Shown here: one piece after another, positions 1-8,576 of the stretch
Layout: each line of letters begins with the position of its first letter
Numbering within the stretch: position 1 is the stretch's first letter
From: Lysobacterales bacterium
GTDB taxonomy: Bacteria; Pseudomonadota; Gammaproteobacteria; Xanthomonadales; SZUA-38
Direction: 5' to 3'
Assembly: GCA_030065125.1 (NCBI GenBank)
Contig: JASJDM010000015.1
Coordinates: forward strand, 1-64,000
DNA length: 64,000 nucleotides
Program-made: the position numbers and the translations under genes
The notes under the pieces: model-generated
What the model was told of the DNA's origin: nothing
Database searches by the model: none
What the model saw: only the letters and a program-made list of their open reading frames with translations

Positions 1-1
1 C

Positions 2-1690
2 GGCCGCTCGATCTACACCTCCAGCTTTTCCGGGGTGTACTGGGAGGTCCAGGACCTGGTGCTGGATGACATCGATCGGATCGAGGTCATCCGTGGCCCC
101 GGCGCCACCCTGTGGGGGGCCAACGCCGTCAACGGCGTGATCAATATCGTCACCCGCAGTGCCCACGAAACCAAGGATGGGTTTTTCAATGCAATCGCCG
201 GTAGCGAGGAACGGGAGTCGACGCTTCGATTTGGCGGAAACCTCGGCAGCCACACGGCATACCGGACATCCGTCAAGTATGCCGATCGGGACGAATTTCA
301 TACCATAGAAAACGATCCAGCCGGAGACAACTGGCACATCGGTCATTTCGGATTCCGACTGGATTCGAGCCGACCCAGCGGCGATCTGTTCACCGTCCAG
401 GGCGACTACATCGATGCTCGAATCAACCAGGGCCTGAACCAGTTGAGCCTGGCAGAGCCTTACCAGCTTTTCGTGCAGGACCAGGTGGACAGCAGTTCCT
501 GGAATATCCTTGGTCGCTGGCGCAGGCCCCTGTCGGTCAATTCTGACATCAGCCTGCAGGTCTACCTGGACCACTCCCGGCGTTCCGAGGGGTTTGTTGG
601 CCAGCACCTGGAAACCGGCGACATTGAATTCCAGCACCGGTTCGCCTGGGGCGAACGCAACGACGTGATCTGGGGGCTGGGGTATCGTCACATCCGCGAT
701 GACTACGAGTTGACCGAACAGGTCTTCATTGATCCCGCCAAGCTCAGCCACAAGCTGCTCAGCGGCTTCGTCCAGGACGAGATCACGGTGGTGAAGGACC
801 GGCTGAATGTGGCCGTCGGCGTCAAGGTCGAAAACAACGATTTTACCGGCACGGAGGTGCAACCGAATTTTCGATTCATCTGGACGCCTGGGAACCGCCA
901 CTCCATCTGGGGGGCCGTCGCCAAAGCATCGAGAACGCCGTCCAGGGCCGAACGGGACGCGCGACTGCTGACGGGTGCACTGTTGCCCAATACAGCATTG
1001 AACCCTCTCCCATTCCCGTTGCTGGTATTCGCCGCCGGAAACCCGGATTTCCGGGCCGAGGAACTGACTGCCGTTGAGGCTGGCTACCGGGCCGCGTTGT
1101 CGCCCCGGCTGAATCTGGATTTAGCCCTGTTTCGCAATGATTATGATGGATTGAGGACGGCAGAAGCCAACGACTTCCACCTGGTCGATTTTACCTACGT
1201 AGAACTGCCACTGGATTTCAGCAACGGCGGCATGGCGCAAACCCGCGGACTGGAACTGGCGGCAGACTGGCGGCCCCTGGACCGGTTTCGGGTGCAGCTG
1301 GCATTCAGTGAGCTGAACGTGGACTTTGCCACCAAACCTGGGGTGGAAGACCTGGAAAACCGCGGGTTGGAAAAAGCCAGCCCGGAACGCCAGCTGTCGC
1401 TGCGCTCCGGCTTCGATTTCAGCAAAAGTCTGACATTCGATCTCTGGGCTCGCTACGTGAGTGAGGTGACCCTGTCCACGTCTCTCAGCAACGAGGACAT
1501 TCCGCAGCTGGACGATTACTGGGACCTGGATTTTCGGCTGAGCTGGAAGCCAGGAGCGAACTGGGAACTCAGCCTGGTTGGCCAGAACCTGCTGGACAGT
1601 GGTCGGCTTGAAGGATTCACGGAACCCCTTGCCACGAACCGCATCCAGGTACCGCGAGGGTATTACGCCAGCTTCAGCTGGATCTTCTGA
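2..1690 (+). CDS. TonB-dependent outer-membrane receptor (5' partial)
   Basis: The left window edge cuts this gene, so signal peptide, TonB box and the first half of the plug are missing. The visible part opens inside the plug (GRSIYTSSFSGVYWEV), carries the plug motif RGPGATLWGANAVNGVIN, then runs through a beta-barrel of about 500 residues and ends in the aromatic residue typical of outer-membrane proteins (SFSWIF). The reading frame is open to base 2, so the Met at 35 is internal. The family imports ligands across the outer membrane using TonB energy; the ligand is unknown. It lies 245 bases upstream of a full-length paralogue of the same architecture, and the two share an almost identical stretch of plug DNA. 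The following YfiR and kinase genes suggest a signalling role, which is inference. Confidence 0.93.
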   Translation, partial: GRSIYTSSFSGVYWEVQDLVLDDIDRIEVIRGPGATLWGANAVNGVINIVTRSAHETKDGFFNAIAGSEERESTLRFGGNLGSHTAYRTSVKYADRDEFHTIENDPAGDNWHIGHFGFRLDSSRPSGDLFTVQGDYIDARINQGLNQLSLAEPYQLFVQDQVDSSSWNILGRWRRPLSVNSDISLQVYLDHSRRSEGFVGQHLETGDIEFQHRFAWGERNDVIWGLGYRHIRDDYELTEQVFIDPAKLSHKLLSGFVQDEITVVKDRLNVAVGVKVENNDFTGTEVQPNFRFIWTPGNRHSIWGAVAKASRTPSRAERDARLLTGALLPNTALNPLPFPLLVFAAGNPDFRAEELTAVEAGYRAALSPRLNLDLALFRNDYDGLRTAEANDFHLVDFTYVELPLDFSNGGMAQTRGLELAADWRPLDRFRVQLAFSELNVDFATKPGVEDLENRGLEKASPERQLSLRSGFDFSKSLTFDLWARYVSEVTLSTSLSNEDIPQLDDYWDLDFRLSWKPGANWELSLVGQNLLDSGRLEGFTEPLATNRIQVPRGYYASFSWIF

Positions 1691-1860
1691 CCGGGTCGGG
1701 CTTCGGAATCACCCCATGATCGGCACAGCAAACATACACGTCAACATCGGGGGCCTGGGGTGGCCCGATTCCGGGTCTGCAAACGTTGTTCACAAACAAC
1801 CCCCTTCAGACAGCCCGAAAACCAGCTGTCGCCGGGTTTCAAAGCCTAAACATCCGTCTG

Positions 1861-1909
1861 CACCGGTCGATAAAGACAGGGAGAAGCCCGGATGGGAGCC
1901 TGTCCGGTG
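1861..1909 (+). promoter_or_regulatory. Possible folded leader of the second receptor gene
   Basis: Two nested inverted repeats lie just upstream of the receptor start at 1936. CACCG (1861-1865) can pair with CGGTG (1905-1909), and GACAGG (1875-1880) with CCTGTC (1899-1904), leaving a 9-nt bulge on the left side. A G-rich ribosome site (GGGGGT) and the ATG follow within 30 bases. I match no known riboswitch class; it may simply be a stable leader hairpin. Confidence 0.3.
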
Positions 1910-1935
1910 GATAACAATGAATTTGGGGGTCTGCC

Positions 1936-3963
1936 ATGCGTAGTCTTCAAAAGAGACTGGTTGCGGCGTTGTTTTGCTGCCTGGCCGGGAACACCCTGGC
2001 CCATGACCAGGAACGGGATCTGTTCGACCTGAGCTTCGAGGAGCTGTTGGATCTCGAGGTCACCAGTGTCGGCAAGAAATCTCAAAAACTCAGCGACGCC
2101 GCGGCCGCGGTGTTTGTCATTACCAACGAAGACCTGATCCGCAGCGGCGCCACCTCCGTGGCCGAAGCCCTGCGCATGGTGCCCGGCGTCTCGGTACAAC
2201 AGATCGACGCCAACAAGTGGTCCATCTCCGCCCGGGGATTCAGCAGCCGGTTTGCCAACAAGCTGCTGGTGCTCATTGACGGCCGCTCGATCTACACCTC
2301 CAGCTTTTCCGGGGTGTACTGGGAGGTCCAGGACCTGGTGCTGGATGACATCGATCGGATCGAGGTCATCCGTGGTCCCGGCGCCACCCTGTGGGGGGCC
2401 AACGCCGTCAACGGCGTGATCAACATCATCACCCGCAGCGCGCGGGAAACCACGGGCGGCATGGTCAACGCCAGCCTCGGCACCGACGACCAACAGGGGA
2501 CATTGCGCTACGGCGGCAGCATCAGCGAAAACACGGCTGTCCGTACCTCACTCAAGTACGTCGATCGTGACGAATATGAAACCGCAGACGGGCGCCCCGG
2601 CGGCGATGACTGGCAGATTGGCCACCTGGCCTTCCGCATGGACTCAGAACGCCCCGGCGGCGACCAGTTGACCGTCCAGGGCGACTATCTTGAGGGCCGC
2701 ATCAATCAGAATCTTTCCCTCTTATACCCGACCGCCCCGTACCAGGTTGCCATCAATGATCGGCTGGATACCGAGACCTGGAACCTGTTGGGACGTTGGC
2801 AAAGACCCCTGTCAGTCAGTTCTGATTTCAGCCTGCAGTTTTATGTGGACCACGTCCAACGATTCGAGGCGTTATTCGGGCAGGAACTGAAAACCGCGGA
2901 CCTGGAGTTTCAGCACCGATTCGCCTGGGGTGAACGCAACGACATCCTTTGGGGGCTGGGCTACCGGTACATCACCAATGAATTCGAATCCAGGCAGGTC
3001 GAGTTCAGTCCGGAAAGACGCAGCTACAGCCTGGTCAGCGGTTTCGTACAGAATGACATCACGGCGATCAAGGACCGCCTCAAGGTGACCGTGGGGGCCA
3101 AGGTGGAACACAATGAGTTCACTGGCGCCGAAGTGCAGCCAAATCTTCGGTTCGTATGGACACCCGGGGATCGGCAGTCCCTGTGGACTGCGGTGTCAAA
3201 GGCATCCAGGACACCATCTCGGGCGGAACTTGATTCCCGTCTCATTGTCGGCGTCCTCGAACCCAACACCATCACCAATCCGATTCCGTTTCCGATAGCA
3301 CTCTATGTGGAGGGAGATCCCGAATTCGCGTCGGAAGAACTGACCGCGTATGAGGCCGGATACCGATTTGCCTTTTCGCCGCGCCTCAACCTCGACTTTG
3401 CGATTTTTCATAACCGCTACAGTGCCTTGCGCACCGTCGTCCAGGGCGATCCGGCGCTGGTGGATTTTTCCTACGTGGAGACGACGCTGCACCTGACCAA
3501 TGACGGTTATGCGGAGACCAGCGGTCTGGAACTGGCCGCCGAATGGCGACCGGTCCAGGCGGTGCACATTCAGCTCGCATACAGCGAGCTGGACGTGGAT
3601 TTCCGAGTTCGCCCAGGTGTCACGGACCTGGAGAATGGCAGTCTCGAAAGGGCCAGTCCCAAGCGCCAGCTATCGGTGATTTCCGGGTTGGAGGTATCCG
3701 AAGATCTGCGGCTGGACGTCTGGGCGCGTTATGTTGACGCGGTGGCGCCGCCGAATGTAGCCGGGGTCACCCCCCCGCTTCTTCCGGACTACTGGGATCT
3801 TGACTTTCAACTCAGCTGGAGGCCGGCCCCGAACTGGCGGATCAGCCTGGTGGGCCAGAACCTGCTGGAGAGTCGCCGTCTCGAAGGACTACAGGAGTCT
3901 TTTGCCGCCGACCGGATCGAAGTGCCGCGCAGTTACTACGCCAGCGTCAGCTGGAGCTTCTGA
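1936..3963 (+). CDS. TonB-dependent outer-membrane receptor
   Basis: Full-length receptor of 675 residues. It has a signal peptide (MRSLQKRLVAALFCCLAG, likely cleaved near NTLA/HDQ), a probable TonB box around LDLEVTSVGKK, a plug domain (about residues 50-165, with GATLWGANAVNGVIN), and a beta-barrel ending in F (YYASVSWSF). The start at 1936 has a G-rich ribosome site (GGGGGT) nearby. It is a tandem paralogue of the preceding gene: barrels are moderately similar, the plug DNA nearly identical. The protein would import or sense a ligand at the outer membrane with TonB/ExbBD energy. The next gene, yfiR-like, starts 25 bases downstream, so the receptor is probably co-transcribed with the YfiR-kinase pair. 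The ligand cannot be told from sequence. Confidence 0.95.
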   Translation: MRSLQKRLVAALFCCLAGNTLAHDQERDLFDLSFEELLDLEVTSVGKKSQKLSDAAAAVFVITNEDLIRSGATSVAEALRMVPGVSVQQIDANKWSISARGFSSRFANKLLVLIDGRSIYTSSFSGVYWEVQDLVLDDIDRIEVIRGPGATLWGANAVNGVINIITRSARETTGGMVNASLGTDDQQGTLRYGGSISENTAVRTSLKYVDRDEYETADGRPGGDDWQIGHLAFRMDSERPGGDQLTVQGDYLEGRINQNLSLLYPTAPYQVAINDRLDTETWNLLGRWQRPLSVSSDFSLQFYVDHVQRFEALFGQELKTADLEFQHRFAWGERNDILWGLGYRYITNEFESRQVEFSPERRSYSLVSGFVQNDITAIKDRLKVTVGAKVEHNEFTGAEVQPNLRFVWTPGDRQSLWTAVSKASRTPSRAELDSRLIVGVLEPNTITNPIPFPIALYVEGDPEFASEELTAYEAGYRFAFSPRLNLDFAIFHNRYSALRTVVQGDPALVDFSYVETTLHLTNDGYAETSGLELAAEWRPVQAVHIQLAYSELDVDFRVRPGVTDLENGSLERASPKRQLSVISGLEVSEDLRLDVWARYVDAVAPPNVAGVTPPLLPDYWDLDFQLSWRPAPNWRISLVGQNLLESRRLEGLQESFAADRIEVPRSYYASVSWSF

Positions 3964-3987
3964 GAAAACTACGCATCGGACCGTAAC

Positions 3988-4542
3988 TTGAACTACTTCA
4001 GCACAATCAGGAATTTCCTGGGCAGCGCATTGGCCGCACTGCTCCTGTGCTGCAACGTTCAGGCAGCCGAGCACGCCGGGGAGTACGAAGTCAAGGCGGT
4101 GTACCTGTACAACTTCGCACGCTTCTTCGAGTGGCCCGGTTCCGCATTTACCGATGACGACGCTGAACTCTCGGTATGCATCTACGGCGAAGACCCGTTC
4201 GGCAGTGCCCTCAACAGGATCGCCGGGAAACTGGTGCGCGGGCGTCCCCTGGGTGTCACCCACCTGCGGCGAGGCGAGGCGCTGGCGGGTTGCCAGGTGG
4301 TCTACGTCAGCGATTCGGAACAACTGTACGTCCAGCAGCTGCTGGCGGAGGTTCGTAAGCAGCCCCTGCTCACCGTCAGCGACATTCCAAACTTCGCCCG
4401 AAACGGCGGTGTCATCGGTCTGAAACAGGTGGGCAACAAGGTCCGGTTCGAGATCAATACCGCCGCTGCCAGCGCAGCAACCCTGGAAGCCAGCTCACAG
4501 CTGCTAAAGCTGGCGACCTCTGTGATCGATAGTACTCAATAG
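3988..4542 (+). CDS. YfiR family (DUF4154) periplasmic protein
   Basis: A 184-residue exported protein. A TTG start at 3988 gives a signal peptide ending near NVQAAEH; no upstream ATG fits. The family signature is plain at the N-terminus of the mature protein ([16 protein letters not shown]), followed by the [11 protein letters not shown] and VVYVSDSEQ segments typical of DUF4154. In Pseudomonas, YfiR is a periplasmic repressor of YfiN, a diguanylate cyclase with a CHASE8 sensor. Here the next gene is a CHASE8-like histidine kinase, whose GTG or ATG start overlaps or immediately follows this stop. This protein therefore most likely controls that kinase. That partnership is inferred from gene order and family knowledge. 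Confidence 0.9.
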   Translation: MNYFSTIRNFLGSALAALLLCCNVQAAEHAGEYEVKAVYLYNFARFFEWPGSAFTDDDAELSVCIYGEDPFGSALNRIAGKLVRGRPLGVTHLRRGEALAGCQVVYVSDSEQLYVQQLLAEVRKQPLLTVSDIPNFARNGGVIGLKQVGNKVRFEINTAAASAATLEASSQLLKLATSVIDSTQ

Positions 4543-4547
4543 TGCTT

Positions 4548-7400
4548 ATGAAAAGCTTGATCCGACATATCTCGATCCGCCGCAAACTGCTGGTGATGAT
4601 GCTGTGCGTCACCGGGGTGGTGCTGGGCCTGTCCACGGCCATCCAGGTTTACCAGCTGCGTACCACCATCAACCACGCGTCCACCCGGGAACTGGCCACC
4701 ATGGCCGACGTGCTGGCGGCCAACGTCACCGCCGCGCTGGCGTTCAATGATCGCGAGGACGCCCGCAGTACCCTGCAGTCCCTTCGCTCCCAGCCGGACA
4801 TCGTGGCGGCCCGCGTGTACGACCAGGAAGGTGAGCTGTTCGCCGATTACCAGGATGTTGCCTTCCAGGCAGATCCCACCGCCTTCGAGATTCACGAGAC
4901 CTCGTCCGATTTCAAGATTTCCGGCAAGCAATACCGTTCCGGCAATGGCCTGCTGGAGATTTCCACCACGATCCGCTTTGACGGTGAGAACATGGGCACC
5001 ATCGTGATTACCAACAGCCTGGGGGAAATGAACCAGGCAGTCACCCGGTCCATCGTCACCGCTCTGTCAGTCATGGGGGGCGGTATCCTGCTGGCCTGGC
5101 TGTTGGCGTCCAGCCTGCAGGGACTGGTGTCGACCCGGGTGCGCAAGCTGGCCGACCTGACCAGGCAGGTCACCCGGGAGGGCGACTACTCGCTGCGGGC
5201 GCAGGCGCCGGCGAGCCGGGACGAGCTGGGCGTTCTGACCAACGGTTTCAATACCATGCTGAGCCAGATCCAGTCCCGGGATGCCGAGCTCGAACGCTAC
5301 AGCCAGGGTCTGGAGGCCCAGGTCAGTGAGCGGACCGAGGCCCTGTCCAAGGCCAATGCCAAGCTGGAGTCCACCATCGAAGAACTGCAGACGGCCAAGG
5401 AGCGTGCCGAGGAGGCCAACCGGGCCAAGAGTGATTTTCTGGCCACCATGAGTCACGAGATTCGAACGCCGATGAACGGCGTTGTGGGCATGACCGAATT
5501 GCTGCTGGAAACCGAGCTCAACTCCCATCAGACCCGCTTCGCCCGGACCGTGGCCCAGTCGGCAGAGACCCTGCTGGACCTGATCAACGACATACTGGAT
5601 TTTTCCAAGATCGAGGCTGGCCGCATGGAACTGGAAGAGGTGTCTTTCGACCTGCGCCTGCTGATTGAGGAGGTGGTGAACCTCCTGGCCGAGCAGGCCC
5701 ACAAGAAGGGCCTGGAAATGGCCTGCGTCTACCCGCCCGACATACCGACTGCCTTTCGGGGAGACCCGTCTCGCATCCGCCAGGTGCTGATCAACCTGGC
5801 GGGCAACGCGCTGAAGTTCACCCAGAAGGGCGAGGTCGTGATACGCGTGGCCCAGCAGGAAGATTCTCCTTCCGCTACACGCTTGACGATTTCCGTGTCC
5901 GACACCGGCGTCGGAATCGACCGGGCCAAGCAGGACGAAATTTTTGAGGCCTTTTCCCAGGAAGACAGCTCCACCACCCGGCGCTTCGGAGGGTCGGGGC
6001 TGGGACTGGCGATCTGCCGCCGCCTGATCAGCCTGATGGGCGGCAAAATCACCGTGGACAGCAGTCCGGGACTGGGTTCGACGTTCAACGTTGACCTGAC
6101 CTTTGAAAAGACTGCCGGAACATCGTCTCGCGGCGTTTCCGGCATGGTGGAACTGGATGGCCTGAGTGTGCTGGTGGTCGAAGACAGTGAAACCAACCGG
6201 GAAATCCTCATCCATCAACTCGGTTCCTGGGGCCTGCGAACGGAGATGGCCGTAACCGCTACCGATGCGCTGCAGGTCCTGCGTCGCGCCGCCCGCCAGG
6301 AGTCTGCTTTCGACCTGGCCATCATCGACGGCAAACTGCCCGGCATGAATGGTCTGGAGCTGGCGCGAACCATTCACGCCGATCCGAAGCTCCAGTCCAC
6401 CCGGATGATCATGCTCAGCTCCGTGCTGGATTCCGGTACCCATGCCGACCGGGCCGCCGCGGGCATCTGCGGCAACCTGTCGAAACCCATCCGCCGGTCC
6501 CAGCTCTATCGGGCGTTGGTCCGCGCCATGGCCGACGCGGACGTCGATCTGCCTGAACTGAATATGGGGCCCCGCACCAGGCCCGAGCCATGCCAGCCGG
6601 TGAACGCCCACGTCCTGGTGGCTGAGGACAACGACGTCAACCAGGAACTGGCGCAATCCATGCTGGAGAACCTGGGTTGTACTGTCGATATCGCCAAGAA
6701 CGGCCTGGAGGCTTTCTTCCGGGTCTGCGAAAACCACTACGACCTGGTGCTGATGGATTGCCAGATGCCGGAACTGGACGGGTTCCGCGCCACTGATCGA
6801 ATTCGGAGCTGGGAGCAGCAGAACGGGTCCCGCACGCCGGTGGTCGCATTGACCGCAAACGCAGTACAGGGAGACCGAGAACGGTGCCTGGAGGCCGGCA
6901 TGGATGACTACCTGGCCAAACCTTTTTCCAAGTCCCAGCTGCAGTCCATCCTGGGCCGCTGGGTCGCGTCAGACCAGGCCGTTGAGCCCGAAGCTACAGG
7001 TGAGGAGGACGACGTGCCAAACCACGATGAAATGACCGACAAACCCTCAGACCCCCTGGATCACTCGGCGCTGGACACCCTGCGGCAACTGGAGAGCAGC
7101 GGCTCTGCAGGCCTGGTACAGCGGGTGGTCGACAAATACCTGGAAACCGGGGACAACCTGGTGCAGGGCATCAACCGGGCCCTGGCCAGCGATGACCCCC
7201 AGGCCATGCGGGAAGCTGCGCACTCCCTCAAGTCCTCCAGCGCCAACGTTGGCGGCAGCCACCTGGCCACCCTGTGCCAGCAGCTGGAGGACGCGGTGCG
7301 GTCCGAGGACCTCACGGAGTTTCCGGGTCTCACCCGCGAAATCGACAGCGAGTACTCCCGGGTGGCCGACGCCCTGAAACAGGTCACCGCCACCACCTGA
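4548..7400 (+). CDS. Hybrid sensor histidine kinase, CHASE8-HAMP-HisKA-HATPase-REC-REC-Hpt (BarA-like layout)
   Basis: A 950-residue inner-membrane phosphorelay kinase. In order: transmembrane segment (about 13-35), periplasmic CHASE8-like domain (about 38-160, with [11 protein letters not shown] and [12 protein letters not shown]), second membrane segment (about 168-188), HAMP, coiled coil, HisKA with H303 in [10 protein letters not shown], HATPase_c ([12 protein letters not shown]), receiver 1 with D594 ([11 protein letters not shown]), receiver 2 with D737 ([11 protein letters not shown]), and Hpt with H892 ([12 protein letters not shown]). All phospho-sites are present. A GTG at 4542 overlapping the yfiR stop is an alternative start; I prefer the ATG six bases later. 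No separate output regulator is adjacent. CHASE8 is the domain found in YfiN, which supports pairing with the upstream YfiR-like protein. Confidence 0.95.
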   Translation: MKSLIRHISIRRKLLVMMLCVTGVVLGLSTAIQVYQLRTTINHASTRELATMADVLAANVTAALAFNDREDARSTLQSLRSQPDIVAARVYDQEGELFADYQDVAFQADPTAFEIHETSSDFKISGKQYRSGNGLLEISTTIRFDGENMGTIVITNSLGEMNQAVTRSIVTALSVMGGGILLAWLLASSLQGLVSTRVRKLADLTRQVTREGDYSLRAQAPASRDELGVLTNGFNTMLSQIQSRDAELERYSQGLEAQVSERTEALSKANAKLESTIEELQTAKERAEEANRAKSDFLATMSHEIRTPMNGVVGMTELLLETELNSHQTRFARTVAQSAETLLDLINDILDFSKIEAGRMELEEVSFDLRLLIEEVVNLLAEQAHKKGLEMACVYPPDIPTAFRGDPSRIRQVLINLAGNALKFTQKGEVVIRVAQQEDSPSATRLTISVSDTGVGIDRAKQDEIFEAFSQEDSSTTRRFGGSGLGLAICRRLISLMGGKITVDSSPGLGSTFNVDLTFEKTAGTSSRGVSGMVELDGLSVLVVEDSETNREILIHQLGSWGLRTEMAVTATDALQVLRRAARQESAFDLAIIDGKLPGMNGLELARTIHADPKLQSTRMIMLSSVLDSGTHADRAAAGICGNLSKPIRRSQLYRALVRAMADADVDLPELNMGPRTRPEPCQPVNAHVLVAEDNDVNQELAQSMLENLGCTVDIAKNGLEAFFRVCENHYDLVLMDCQMPELDGFRATDRIRSWEQQNGSRTPVVALTANAVQGDRERCLEAGMDDYLAKPFSKSQLQSILGRWVASDQAVEPEATGEEDDVPNHDEMTDKPSDPLDHSALDTLRQLESSGSAGLVQRVVDKYLETGDNLVQGINRALASDDPQAMREAAHSLKSSSANVGGSHLATLCQQLEDAVRSEDLTEFPGLTREIDSEYSRVADALKQVTATT

Positions 7401-7518
7401 CCGCGCGGCCCGGTGGCGTGGGAACCGTGGATTTCCACCATGTCGCCTGTCTCATCCGAGGGTGCCAGCACCATCGTGCTGGTGTAACCTCAAATCACCT
7501 CAGCGTTAAGGAAATTTT

Positions 7519-8505
7519 ATGGCCGCCTTTGGCACTGAATTCGCGGCTCAAATGGGCACCTGCCGATACCGGGACGGCGCCTGGGACACGCCCGCCATGG
7601 AGCCAGTAGCCCCGATCCCGCTCCACCCGGCCGCCCATGTGCTGCATTACTCGAGCAGCTGTTTTGAAGGACTGAAAGCGTACCGGTGGAGCGACGGCGA
7701 GCCCCGGATTTTCAGACTGGGCCGCCACGTCCAGCGCATGCAGGCCAGCGCCCGCCTGCTGTGCCTGCCGGTCCCTGGCCAGGACCTGCTGGCCGGGCTG
7801 ATCAGGAGCGTGGTGGACGCAGCCCGGGACGCGATCCCGGATTTTCCGGGTGCGCTTTACCTGAGACCGACCCTGGTGGGCACGGAGCCCAACATCGGCG
7901 CGGCGGCCCACGCCTCCCAGCAGGCCCTGCTGTATGTGCTGGCCTCTCCGGTAGGCGACTATTTCGCCGGTGGCCAGCGGCCCCTGCGCGTGGTCATCGA
8001 GCCCGGCATGCGCTCCACACCGGATTTCGGCAAGGCCAAGACCGGGGGCAACTACGCGGCGGCGCTGAGACTGGTCGTCGGCGCCCGGGAGCAGTTCCAG
8101 GCTGACCAGGTCCTGTTCTGTCCCGACGACGATGTCCAGGAAACCGGCGCCGCCAACTTCATCCTGCTGGATGACGAGCGCATCATTACCAAGCCCCTGG
8201 ACGGATCAATCCTGGAAGGCGTGACCCGGGACTCAATCCTGACCCTGGCGCGTGACAGCGGCTACAGCGTCGAAGAGCGATTTCTGACCGTGTCGGAAGT
8301 GCTGGAGTGGGCCAAACACGGTGAGGCTGCCCTGTCCGGGACTGCAGCCGTGCTGACCGGTGTCGGAACACTCGTATACGAAGGACGGGACTACCCGGTG
8401 TATGGCGGAAAAGTAGGGCCCAATACCGAAAAGCTCCGGGCCATGCTGACCGCTATCCAGAGCGGCGAGCGCCCGGATCCCCACGGTTGGATCCATTCCC
8501 TCTAG
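7519..8505 (+). CDS. ilvE: Branched-chain amino acid aminotransferase
   Basis: A 328-residue fold-type IV PLP aminotransferase that interconverts leucine, isoleucine and valine with their 2-oxo acids. The catalytic lysine is K174 in FGKAKTGGNYAAAL; the phosphate-binding and substrate segments YLRPTLVGTEPNIG, ETGAANFILLDD, DGSILEGVTRDSIL and LSGTAAVLTGVG match the longer IlvE subgroup (BCAT type), which usually runs 330-360 residues. Start chosen at 7519 because AAGGAA lies 6 bases upstream. It stands alone: about 118 bases separate it from the kinase gene, and a small hairpin without a T-run (7465-7482) lies in that gap. It converges with the next gene. Confidence 0.93.
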   Translation: MAAFGTEFAAQMGTCRYRDGAWDTPAMEPVAPIPLHPAAHVLHYSSSCFEGLKAYRWSDGEPRIFRLGRHVQRMQASARLLCLPVPGQDLLAGLIRSVVDAARDAIPDFPGALYLRPTLVGTEPNIGAAAHASQQALLYVLASPVGDYFAGGQRPLRVVIEPGMRSTPDFGKAKTGGNYAAALRLVVGAREQFQADQVLFCPDDDVQETGAANFILLDDERIITKPLDGSILEGVTRDSILTLARDSGYSVEERFLTVSEVLEWAKHGEAALSGTAAVLTGVGTLVYEGRDYPVYGGKVGPNTEKLRAMLTAIQSGERPDPHGWIHSL

Positions 8506-8576
8506 GCGATGAGATCCAGCGGGCTCGCCGGCCTGGGCTGCGAGCATCAGGGCGCCGCAGTCCCGGCCGGCCACCC

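Noticed and set aside
1785..1800. GTTGTT-CACA-AACAAC inverted repeat as terminator
   Set aside because: The stem is only six weak pairs and no T-run follows on either strand.
1791..1935. Cyclic-di-GMP riboswitch before the receptor gene
   Set aside because: CAAAGCC is present, but the GGGCAAACC and GAAA parts and the paired arms of that class are absent.
7465..7482. CCAGCAC/GTGCTGG hairpin as terminator of the kinase operon
   Set aside because: There is no U-tract after it; left as a simple hairpin.
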